Origin: Ottowia flava
GTDB taxonomy: Bacteria > Pseudomonadota > Gammaproteobacteria > Burkholderiales > Burkholderiaceae_C
Direction of reading: 5' to 3'
DNA length: 64,000 bases
Assembly (NCBI RefSeq): GCF_008017535.1
Contig: NZ_VRUA01000003.1
Coordinates: 62,001 to 126,000 of the forward strand
This document shows, in pieces, positions 57,010-64,000 of this stretch. Position numbers and translations under genes: made by a program. Numbering within the stretch: the stretch's first letter is position 1; every line of letters starts with the position of its first letter. The notes beneath the pieces are model-generated. The model saw only the letters and a list, made by a program, of their open reading frames with translations. It was not told where the DNA came from and did not search any database.

Positions 57010-58179
57010 ATGTCCACACGCTTTTCTTCCACCACCTGGACGCGCGTCGCCGCGGCACTGACGCTGGTCGCCGCGGGCGCGGCTGCTCATGCGGCCGAAC
57101 CCGTCAAGGTCGGCCTGATGCTGCCCAGCTCCGGCACGTTTGCCGACCTGGGCAAGTGGACCGTCGATGGCTTCAAGCTGTACGTGCAGCAACAGGGTGG
57201 AAAGCTGGGCGGACGCCCAGTGCAGTACATCACCCTGGATGACGAGTCCGACCCGTCCAAGGCCAACGAGAACGCCAACAAACTCGTCAAGCGCGACAAG
57301 GTCGACGTGCTGGTCGGCACCATCCACTCGGGCGTGGCCCTGACCATGGCCAAGGTGGCACGCGAAACCAGGACCATCCTGATCGTGCCGAACGCCGGCG
57401 CCGGGGAGATCACCGGCGCCATGTGCTCGCCCTACGTGTTCCGCACCTCGTTCAGCAACTGGCAGCCAGGGTACGCCACGGGGCTGCTCGCGGCCAAGAA
57501 GCACAAGACGGCCGTGACCATCAGCTGGAAGTACGCCGCGGGCGACGAGTCGGTCCAGGGCTTCCGCCAGGGCTTCGAGAAGGGCGGCGGCAAGGTGCTC
57601 AAGGACCTGAGCCTGCCCTTCCCCGGCGTGGAGTTCCAGCCGCTGCTGACCGAGCTTGCGACCATCAAGCCGGAAGCCGCCTACGTCTTCGTCGCCGGCG
57701 CCGGCCAGGTCAAATTCGTCAAGGACTACGCTGCTGCCGGCCTGAAGGACCGCATCCCCCTGTACGGCGCCTTCATCACCGAAGGCACTCTGGCTGCGCA
57801 AGGGGACGCCGCACAGGGCCTCGCGACGGCGCTGCACTACGCGGACGGCCTGAAGATCCCCAGGAACGAAGCCTTCATCGCAGCACACGTCAAGGCCTAC
57901 GGCACGACGCCGAACCTGTTCGCGGTGCAGGGCTACGACTCCGCGCAGCTGTACGACGTCGGCCTGAAGGCCGTGAACGGCGACACGAAGAAGAAGGCCG
58001 AATTGATCAAGGCCATGCAGAACGCGAAGCTGGACAGCCCGCGCGGCCCGCTGACCTTCTCCAAGTCGCACAACCCGGTGCAGAACTTCTACGCGCGCGT
58101 GGCCCGCGGCACCGAGAACGTCGTGACGGACGTGGTCGCGCAGAACCTGGCCGATCCCGCCCCGGATTGCAAGCCGTAA
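57010..58179 (+). CDS. Branched-chain-type ABC importer, substrate-binding protein
   Basis: A 389-aa periplasmic protein with a signal peptide (1-29, ending AHAAEP) and a type I binding fold (VGLMLPSSGTFADLGK). AAGGAG lies 6 bases before the ATG. Liv-type binding proteins near aromatic pathways often bind aromatic acids (benzoate-, 4-hydroxybenzoate- or phthalate-type), not amino acids, and that is likely here. Confidence 0.9.
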   Translation: MSTRFSSTTWTRVAAALTLVAAGAAAHAAEPVKVGLMLPSSGTFADLGKWTVDGFKLYVQQQGGKLGGRPVQYITLDDESDPSKANENANKLVKRDKVDVLVGTIHSGVALTMAKVARETRTILIVPNAGAGEITGAMCSPYVFRTSFSNWQPGYATGLLAAKKHKTAVTISWKYAAGDESVQGFRQGFEKGGGKVLKDLSLPFPGVEFQPLLTELATIKPEAAYVFVAGAGQVKFVKDYAAAGLKDRIPLYGAFITEGTLAAQGDAAQGLATALHYADGLKIPRNEAFIAAHVKAYGTTPNLFAVQGYDSAQLYDVGLKAVNGDTKKKAELIKAMQNAKLDSPRGPLTFSKSHNPVQNFYARVARGTENVVTDVVAQNLADPAPDCKP

Positions 58180-58209
58180 GGCCCCGCCCCGGCAACTCCT
58201 GAACGCACG

Positions 58210-59073
58210 ATGGACCCCGCCCTCATCCTGATCCAGACCCTGAATGCCGCGCAGTACGGCCTCCTGCTGTTCCTGGTGGCCAGCGGACTCACCCTGATCT
58301 TCGGGGTGATGGGCGTGATCAACCTGGCGCACGGCAGTTTCTACATGATGGGCGCCTATCTCGCGTTCAGCCTGTCCGCGCTCACCGGGAACCTGCTCCT
58401 CACCATCCTGATCGGCGTCGCCCTGAGCGTCGTGCTCGGGGCGGTGCTGGAGTGGGCGCTGATCTCGCACCTGTACCGCCGCAATCACCTGCAACAGGTG
58501 CTGCTGACGTACGGCCTCATCCTGGTGTTCGACGACCTGCGCAGCATGCTGGTGGGCGACGAGGTGTACTCCGTGCCGGTCCCGGCCTGGCTCGATTTCC
58601 CCGTGCCCCTGGGCGACGTGATGACCTACCCGGCCTATCGCCTGTTCATGTCCGGAGTCTGCCTGCTGATCGCAGTGGGCCTCTACCTGCTGATCCAGCG
58701 CACGCTGGTCGGCGCCCGCATCCGCGCGGGCGCATCCAATCGAGACATGGTGCAGTTGCTGGGCATCAACATCAACTTGCTGTACCGGCTGGTGTTCGCC
58801 GTGGGAGTCGGCTTGGCGTCCTTCGCCGGAATGATCAACGCGCCGGCGTCCACCGTGTCGCCCGGGATGGGATCCCAGGTGCTGATCGTGAGCTTCGTTG
58901 TCGTCATCGTCGGCGGCATCGGTTCGGTCTGGGGTGCGTTGCTCGCGTCACTGCTGATCGCCTTCGCCGACACGTTCGGCAAGGTCTTCATCCCCGATTA
59001 CGCGGGCATCTCCATCTATGTCGTCATGGCCGCCATCCTGCTGTGGCGCCCCGAAGGGCTGTTCAAGGCATGA
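58210..59073 (+). CDS. Branched-chain-type ABC importer, permease 1 (LivH-like)
   Basis: A 287-aa permease with about eight helices; the hallmark VIGGIGSVWGALLAS is near residue 235. It pairs with the LivM-like protein encoded with a 4-base overlap. Confidence 0.93.
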   Translation: MDPALILIQTLNAAQYGLLLFLVASGLTLIFGVMGVINLAHGSFYMMGAYLAFSLSALTGNLLLTILIGVALSVVLGAVLEWALISHLYRRNHLQQVLLTYGLILVFDDLRSMLVGDEVYSVPVPAWLDFPVPLGDVMTYPAYRLFMSGVCLLIAVGLYLLIQRTLVGARIRAGASNRDMVQLLGININLLYRLVFAVGVGLASFAGMINAPASTVSPGMGSQVLIVSFVVVIVGGIGSVWGALLASLLIAFADTFGKVFIPDYAGISIYVVMAAILLWRPEGLFKA

Positions 59074-60050
59074 GATCGCTGATCACCTCCCCCACGCGCG
59101 CCGTCATCGCCACCTTGTTCCTGCTGGTGCTGGCCGCCTTCCCGTTCTTCGAGGAGGAGTTCTACACGGAGATGGTCACGCGCGTGATGATCCTGTCGAT
59201 CTTCGCCGTCAGCCTCGACCTGCTGCTGGGCTATACGGGCTTGATCAGCTTCGGCCATGCCGCCTGGTTCGGCCTCGGCGGCTACGTCCTCGCCCTGCTG
59301 GGAACCAAATACCGCCTGACCGAAAGCCTCTGGCTCACCATGCCGGCCGCCATGGCCGTCACGGCGGCGGCTTCGTTCCTGGTCGGCCTGCTCGTGCTGC
59401 GCACGCGGGGCATGTTCTTCATCATGGTCACGCTGGCCTTCGCCCAGATCTTCTATTTCTTCTTCCATGACGTCGAGGCGCTGGGCGGCAGCTCCGACGG
59501 CCTCCACCTGCGCGGGAAGCCGTCGGCCAGCATCGGCGAGTGGGTGCCGTTCGACCTGAGCGACACCAACACGCTGTACTACTTCGTGCTGGTGGTGCTG
59601 GTGGCGCTGCTGTTGTTCATGGTGTTGCTGCTGCGCTCCCCGCTGGGCCGGGCGCTCCAGGGCATCCGCGAGAACGAGCACCGCATGGAGGCGATCGGCT
59701 TTCCCGTGTTCCGCTACAAGCTGGCTGCCTTCACCATTTCGGGGGCGTTCGCCGGCCTGGCGGGCTATCTGTTCGCCGTGTTGAACGGCAGCGTCAACCC
59801 CGAGATGCTGTCCTGGCACCAGTCCGCCGACGGGCTGCTGATCCTGATCCTGGGCGGGATGGGCCAGTTGTGGGGCGGCGTGATCGGAGCTTTCACCTTC
59901 GTGCTGCTCCAGCAAGTGCTCTCCGGCGTCGCCGACAAGTGGCACCTGTGGATGGGGATCATCATCATCCTGCTGGTGCTGTTCCTGCCCGGGGGAATGA
60001 TCTCGTTGCTGGACCGGCTCAAGGGCCTGTGGCAAGGGAGGGCCGCATGA
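59070..60050 (+). CDS. Branched-chain-type ABC importer, permease 2 (LivM-like)
   Basis: A 326-aa permease. GYTGLISFGHAAWFGLGGY near residue 55 and LGGMGQLWGGVIGAF near 265 are typical of LivM. It overlaps livH-like by 4 bases and livG-like by 4 bases. Confidence 0.93.
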   Translation: MRSLITSPTRAVIATLFLLVLAAFPFFEEEFYTEMVTRVMILSIFAVSLDLLLGYTGLISFGHAAWFGLGGYVLALLGTKYRLTESLWLTMPAAMAVTAAASFLVGLLVLRTRGMFFIMVTLAFAQIFYFFFHDVEALGGSSDGLHLRGKPSASIGEWVPFDLSDTNTLYYFVLVVLVALLLFMVLLLRSPLGRALQGIRENEHRMEAIGFPVFRYKLAAFTISGAFAGLAGYLFAVLNGSVNPEMLSWHQSADGLLILILGGMGQLWGGVIGAFTFVLLQQVLSGVADKWHLWMGIIIILLVLFLPGGMISLLDRLKGLWQGRAA

Positions 60051-60808
60051 GCGAGGTCCTGCTCAAGACCGCGAACCTGCGCCGTACCTTCGGCGGCCTG
60101 GCTGCCAACGACAACATTTCGCTGGAGCTGCGGCGGGGCGAGGTGCACGCCGTGCTGGGACCCAACGGCGCCGGCAAATCGACGCTGATCAACCTGCTGT
60201 CGGGCGACATCGCGGCCACTTCGGGCGAAATCTTCTACCGGGATCGCGACATCACCCGACTGACGCCGCACGAGCGCTCGTTGATCGGCATCGGCCGCAG
60301 CTACCAGAAGACCAACATCTTCCCGGGATTCACGGTGCGGGAAAACTGCCGGCTCGCCGCGCAGTCGCGCGAACCGCGTGGCGCCCGCATCTTCAGCGAC
60401 GCCGCTGCCTGGGGACCGTACCGCACGGTGGTGGATGCGGCCCTGCGCGACGCCGGCCTGGTCGACGTGGCCGAACGTCGCGCCAGCGACCTGAGCCACG
60501 GCCAGCAGCGCCAGCTGGAACTGGCGATCGTGCTGGCCACCCGGCCGGAGGTGTTGCTGCTGGACGAGCCCCTGGCTGGCATGGGACACGAGGAGTCGCT
60601 GCGCATGATCCAGCTGCTGCGCGGCCTGGTGGCCTCGCACGCGATCCTGCTCGTGGAGCACGACATGGAGGCGGTGTTCTCGATCGCCGACGTGCTCACG
60701 GTGATGGTCAACGGCGTGATCCTGATGACGGGTGCACCCGAACAGATCCGCTCCAGCGCCGAAGTGCAGCAGGCCTACCTGGGTTCCGAGGAGGCAGACC
60801 ATGCCTGA
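60047..60808 (+). CDS. Branched-chain-type ABC importer, ATPase 1 (LivG-like)
   Basis: A 253-aa ABC ATPase: Walker A GPNGAGKST, signature LSHGQQRQ, Walker B VLLLDEPLAG and the switch His in VEHDMEAV. Overlaps neighbours on both sides. Confidence 0.93.
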   Translation: MSEVLLKTANLRRTFGGLAANDNISLELRRGEVHAVLGPNGAGKSTLINLLSGDIAATSGEIFYRDRDITRLTPHERSLIGIGRSYQKTNIFPGFTVRENCRLAAQSREPRGARIFSDAAAWGPYRTVVDAALRDAGLVDVAERRASDLSHGQQRQLELAIVLATRPEVLLLDEPLAGMGHEESLRMIQLLRGLVASHAILLVEHDMEAVFSIADVLTVMVNGVILMTGAPEQIRSSAEVQQAYLGSEEADHA

Positions 60809-61514
60809 GATCGCACTGCAGGCGCGAGGCCTGCATTCCTACTACGGCAGCAGCCACATCCTGCACGGCATCGATTTCACGCTGAACCGCGGCGAGGCGG
60901 TGGGCCTGATGGGCCGCAACGGCATGGGAAAGTCGACGTTGCTGAAGTCCCTGATCGGGCTGGTGAGCCCGCGCGAGGGCGCAGTCGAGGTGTTCGGCCG
61001 CCCCGCCCGCGGCATGCGGATCCACGACATCGCGAGAATGGGCGTTGCCTACGTGCCCGAAGGCCGCGGCATCTTCGGCAACCTGAGCGTGCGGGAGAAC
61101 CTGCTGTTGGCGGCGCGGCCCGGTGTCGACGGCCGCCGCGAGTGGCACTACGACCGCGTGCTGCAGACCTTTCCAAGGGTGGGCGAACGCCTGGCGCACG
61201 GCGGCCAGCAACTCTCCGGCGGAGAGCAGCAGATGCTGACGATAGGCCGGGCGTTGATGACCAACCCCCAGGTGCTGATTCTCGACGAGGCCACCGAAGG
61301 CCTGGCGCCGCTGATCGCCCGCGAGATCTGGCATACCATCCGCGTGATCCGCGAATCCGGCATCGCCACCATCCTGGTCGACAAGAACTGGAAGGCCGTC
61401 ACCGACCTCACCGACCGCAACGTGATCCTGGTGAAGGGGCGCGTGGCCTTCGAGGGGACGGGGGAGGCGCTGCGCGCCCAGCCGGAACTGTTGGCCGAAT
61501 ACCTGGGGGTGTGA
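60801..61514 (+). CDS. Branched-chain-type ABC importer, ATPase 2 (LivF-like)
   Basis: A 237-aa ABC ATPase: Walker A GRNGMGKST, signature LSGGEQQM, Walker B LILDEATEG. Most LivF proteins have LSGGQQQ and DEPS; here DEAT replaces DEPS, a small departure. The switch position reads DKNWKAV, where LivG has EHDMEAV, so the switch His is replaced; hydrolysis may depend mainly on the LivG site. It overlaps livG-like by 8 bases. Confidence 0.92.
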   Translation: MPEIALQARGLHSYYGSSHILHGIDFTLNRGEAVGLMGRNGMGKSTLLKSLIGLVSPREGAVEVFGRPARGMRIHDIARMGVAYVPEGRGIFGNLSVRENLLLAARPGVDGRREWHYDRVLQTFPRVGERLAHGGQQLSGGEQQMLTIGRALMTNPQVLILDEATEGLAPLIAREIWHTIRVIRESGIATILVDKNWKAVTDLTDRNVILVKGRVAFEGTGEALRAQPELLAEYLGV

Positions 61515-61582
61515 GGCAAGCAGGATTGCTCCAGCGGCGCCGCCCATTCATCCACTCCTCCACTTTGCAGAAAACCCATCGC

Positions 61583-62560
61583 ATGTCCCCACCCATCACG
61601 AGGCGCCTCGCCCTGACCCTGGCTGCTGCCACCTTCGCCGGCGCCGGCACCCTTGCGTGCGCGCAGCAACCGTCCAGCACCGTCAAGCTGATCGTGCCGT
61701 TCCCGGCCGGCGGCACCGCAGACGTGCTGCCGCGCATCTTGGTGGAGAAGGTGCGTTCAGCCTACCCGGCCGGCATTGTGGTGGAGAACAAGTCCGGTGC
61801 CGGCGGCAACATCGGCGCGGAGTCCGTCTCCCGTGCCGATCCCGACGGCACGACCTTCCTGGTCTCGCCTCCCGGCCCCATCGCAATCAACCACCACCTG
61901 TACAAGTCGCTGCCCTTCGACGCCACGAAGTGGGTGCCCGTGACCGTCCTGGCCACCGTACCCAACGTGCTGGCCGTCAGCAACAAGCTGCCAGTGAAGA
62001 ACGTCGAGGAGTTTGTGGCCTACCTGAAGGCCAACCCCCGCAAGGTCAGCTACGCCTCGCAGGGCAACGGCTCCACTTCGCACCTGACGGCCGCCATGTT
62101 CATGCAGCTGACCGGCACCGAGATGATCCACATCCCGTACAAGGGCACGGCGCCGGCCCTGGTCGATATCGTCGGCGCCAACGTGGACGTGTTCTTCGAC
62201 AACATCAGCTCCTCGGCCCAGTTTCACACGGGCGGCAAGCTCAAGATCCTGGCCGTGTCCGACGAGAAGCGCTCGCAGTTGTTGCCGCAGGTGCCCACTT
62301 TCGTGGAATCCGGTATCCCCGGCATGGTCGCCGTGACCTTCTTCAGCATGGTCGCGCCGCCCGGCACGCCGAAGGCGGCCGTCGACTACGCGCACAAGCA
62401 GTTTTCCGCCGAGCTGCTGACGCCGGACGTGCAGCAGAAATTCGCTCTCCAGGGGGCCACGCCGGCCGGCTGGACGCCGGCGCGCAGCGGTGAATTCATT
62501 CGTGCCGAGTCCGCGAAGTGGAGCCGCGTGATCAAGTCAGCAAACGTCACATTGGAGTAA
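61583..62560 (+). CDS. tphC: TctC/Bug-type binding protein, TphC-like
   Basis: A 325-aa periplasmic binding protein, signal peptide 1-27 (ending ACAQQ). LIVPFPAGGTADVL and VVENKSGAGGN are Bug-family ligand loops. In Comamonas E6 the tph cluster begins with tphC, the terephthalate-binding protein that works with a TctAB permease, directly before tphA2. Same order here (3 bases before tphA2), so I use the name, but a different aromatic ligand is possible. Confidence 0.8.
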   Translation: MSPPITRRLALTLAAATFAGAGTLACAQQPSSTVKLIVPFPAGGTADVLPRILVEKVRSAYPAGIVVENKSGAGGNIGAESVSRADPDGTTFLVSPPGPIAINHHLYKSLPFDATKWVPVTVLATVPNVLAVSNKLPVKNVEEFVAYLKANPRKVSYASQGNGSTSHLTAAMFMQLTGTEMIHIPYKGTAPALVDIVGANVDVFFDNISSSAQFHTGGKLKILAVSDEKRSQLLPQVPTFVESGIPGMVAVTFFSMVAPPGTPKAAVDYAHKQFSAELLTPDVQQKFALQGATPAGWTPARSGEFIRAESAKWSRVIKSANVTLE

Positions 62561-62563
62561 GCC

Positions 62564-63793
62564 ATGCAGGAACAGACCATTCACTGGCGCGGCCCGAGCT
62601 TGACCCGGGTGCCCTACGACCTCTACACCGACCCCGCCACCTCGCAGCGGGAGCAGGAACGCATCTATCGCGGCGCGACATGGAACTACCTCTGCCTGGA
62701 GGCCGAACTGCCTGAAGCTGGCAGCTACCGGACCACCCACGTGGGCGACACGCCGGTGGTGGTGGTGAAGGACGCGGACGGCGAGATCTACGCCTTCGAA
62801 AACCGCTGCGCACACCGCGGCGCGCTGATCGCGCTGGAGAAAGCCGGCACGGCGCAGAACTTCCAGTGCGTGTACCACGCCTGGAGTTACAACCTGCAGG
62901 GCAGCCTGACGGGCGTGGCTTTCGAGAAGGGCGTCAAGGGCAAGGGCGGCATGCCCGAAGGTTTCTGCAAGGAAGACCACGGGCCGCGCAAGCTGCGCGT
63001 CGCGGTCTACTGCGGCCTGGTGTTCGGCAGCTTCAGCGAGGACGTCCCGTCCATCGAGGAGTACCTGGGCGACGAGATCTGTGCGCGCATCGAGCGCGTG
63101 CTGCACAAGCCGGTGGAGGTGATAGGCCGCTTCACCCAGGCCCTGCCGAACAACTGGAAGCTGTACTTCGAGAACGTCAAGGACAGCTACCACGCCAGCC
63201 TGCTGCACCTGTTCTTCACCACCTTCGAGCTGAACCGCCTGTCGCAGAAGGGCGGCGTGATCGTCGACGAATCGGGCGGCCACCACGTGAGCTATTCAAT
63301 GATCGACCCGGCGGCGGCCGACTCCTCGTACAAGGAACAGGGTCTGCGCTCGGACCATTCCAGGTACCGGCTCAAGGACACCACGGTGCTACAGGGATTC
63401 CATGAGTGGGACGACGGCATCACGCTGCAGATCCTGTCGGTGTTCCCGGGCTTCGTACTGCAGCAGATCCAGAACTGCCTCGCGGTGCGCCAGGTGCTGC
63501 CCAAGGGCCAGCATCACTCCGAACTGAACTGGACGTACATCGGCTTCACCGACGACACGCCGGAGCAGCGCAGGGTGCGCTTGAAGCAGCTGAACCTGGT
63601 GGGACCCGCCGGTTTCATTTCGATGGAAGACGGCGCCGTGGGGGGCTTCGTGCAGCGCGGCATCGCCGGCGCGCAGGGGCTCGAGGCGGTGGTGGAGATG
63701 GGCGGCGAGACCACCGGCTCCAGCGACGGCCGAGCCACCGAAACCTCGGTGCGCGGCTTCTGGAAAGCCTATCGCCAGCACATGGAAGCCTGA
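62564..63793 (+). CDS. tphA2: Terephthalate 1,2-dioxygenase, large oxygenase subunit
   Basis: A 409-aa Rieske oxygenase alpha subunit. Rieske ligands Cys82/His84 (CAHRGA) and Cys102/His105 (CVYHAW); mononuclear iron His210 and His215 in [10 protein letters not shown]. Over long stretches (for example [39 protein letters not shown]) it matches Comamonas TphA2 as I recall it. It converts terephthalate to the 1,2-cis-diol with TphA3 and reductase TphA1. Anthranilate dioxygenase AndAc is the nearest alternative. tphB and tphA1 are expected beyond the window. Confidence 0.9.
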   Translation: MQEQTIHWRGPSLTRVPYDLYTDPATSQREQERIYRGATWNYLCLEAELPEAGSYRTTHVGDTPVVVVKDADGEIYAFENRCAHRGALIALEKAGTAQNFQCVYHAWSYNLQGSLTGVAFEKGVKGKGGMPEGFCKEDHGPRKLRVAVYCGLVFGSFSEDVPSIEEYLGDEICARIERVLHKPVEVIGRFTQALPNNWKLYFENVKDSYHASLLHLFFTTFELNRLSQKGGVIVDESGGHHVSYSMIDPAAADSSYKEQGLRSDHSRYRLKDTTVLQGFHEWDDGITLQILSVFPGFVLQQIQNCLAVRQVLPKGQHHSELNWTYIGFTDDTPEQRRVRLKQLNLVGPAGFISMEDGAVGGFVQRGIAGAQGLEAVVEMGGETTGSSDGRATETSVRGFWKAYRQHMEA

Positions 63794-63795
63794 CC

Positions 63796-64000
63796 GTGAT
63801 CGACCTTCTCTCCCTGTGCGCGTTCAACGCGGCCTACGCGCAGGCCATCGACTCAGACAAGCTGGAGGAGTGGCCGGCCTTCTTCACGGAAGACTGCCAC
63901 TACCGCATCACCAATGTCGACAACGAGCGCGAGGGCCTGCCCGCCGGCATCGTCTTCGCCGATTCGCGGGCCATGCTGGAAGACCGCATCGCCGCGCTGC
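63796..64000 (+). CDS. tphA3: Terephthalate 1,2-dioxygenase, small subunit (3' end outside window)
   Basis: The first 68 codons from a GTG, 2 bases after tphA2. AFNAAYAQAIDSD and CHYRITNVDN match the start of TphA3 beta subunits. The window ends inside the gene. Confidence 0.88.
   Translation, partial: MIDLLSLCAFNAAYAQAIDSDKLEEWPAFFTEDCHYRITNVDNEREGLPAGIVFADSRAMLEDRIAAL

Noticed and set aside
57010-61514. Ordinary branched-chain amino acid importer
   Set aside because: The family allows it, but the position between aromatic oxidation genes and tphC-tphA2 makes an aromatic acid ligand more likely.

Overview
The window looks like a chromosome segment of a high-GC betaproteobacterium of the order Burkholderiales, most likely family Comamonadaceae. 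The basis is gene order: tatABC with a his-operon tail, a DegS-like protease, nif3, mscL, petABC-sspA-sspB, secA-argJ-mutT, and yacG-zapD-coaE-pilD-pilC-pilB. A short dispersed repeat with a core close to ATAGCTGCTYGCGCAG, which I associate with this family, is scattered between these genes. No species can be named from the sequence alone.

Bases 1 to about 29,600 are conserved core genome. They hold the end of an AAA ATPase gene, histidine synthesis (hisF, hisI, hisE) with gdhA between hisF and hisI, a patatin-like lipase, a HIT hydrolase, Tat export, a DegS-like protease, a lipoprotein, a Nif3-like protein, pdxA, mscL, the cytochrome bc1 operon, sspAB, tRNA-Thr(TGT), a DciA-like gene, secA, argJ, a DUF815 ATPase, mutT, yacG, zapD, coaE and the type IV pilus genes pilD, pilC and pilB.

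At about 29,623 the core ends in the 3' half of a tRNA-Pro(CGG) gene. A tyrosine-recombinase integrase follows immediately. This is the end of an integrated element. No second tRNA-Pro copy was seen to its right, so the element, or a stack of elements, may run past the window end. Its first part (29.7 to 38.8 kb) carries a toxin-antitoxin-like pair, a KfrA-like protein, a metallophosphoesterase and unknown genes. It ends in a scrapyard: an IS3-type remnant, an IS66 remnant, and fragments of a kinase, a PP2C-like phosphatase and an MFS transporter.

From 39.4 to 47.1 kb come a TauE/SafE-type permease, an EVE protein, a GntR/FCD regulator, an IS110 transposase, and an operon with a Rieske oxygenase, a glutamine-synthetase-like ligase, a ferredoxin and a truncated ferredoxin reductase. 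After a recombination scar (47.07 to 47.99 kb) follow a nitrilase, a TctC-type binding protein and two IclR regulators.

From 51.8 kb to the window end the genes read as one catabolic route in one direction: a CYP199-like P450 with its own ferredoxin and reductase, an SDR alcohol dehydrogenase, an aldehyde dehydrogenase, a complete Liv-type ABC importer, a TphC-like binding protein and terephthalate dioxygenase tphA2-tphA3 (the last cut by the window). I infer a pathway in which a 4-methylbenzoate-type acid is oxidised by the P450, SDR and ALDH to terephthalate and then fed to the Tph dioxygenase. In this reading a P450 does the job of the Rieske methyl-monooxygenase TsaMB of the known p-toluate route. 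This is the most interesting hypothesis in the window.
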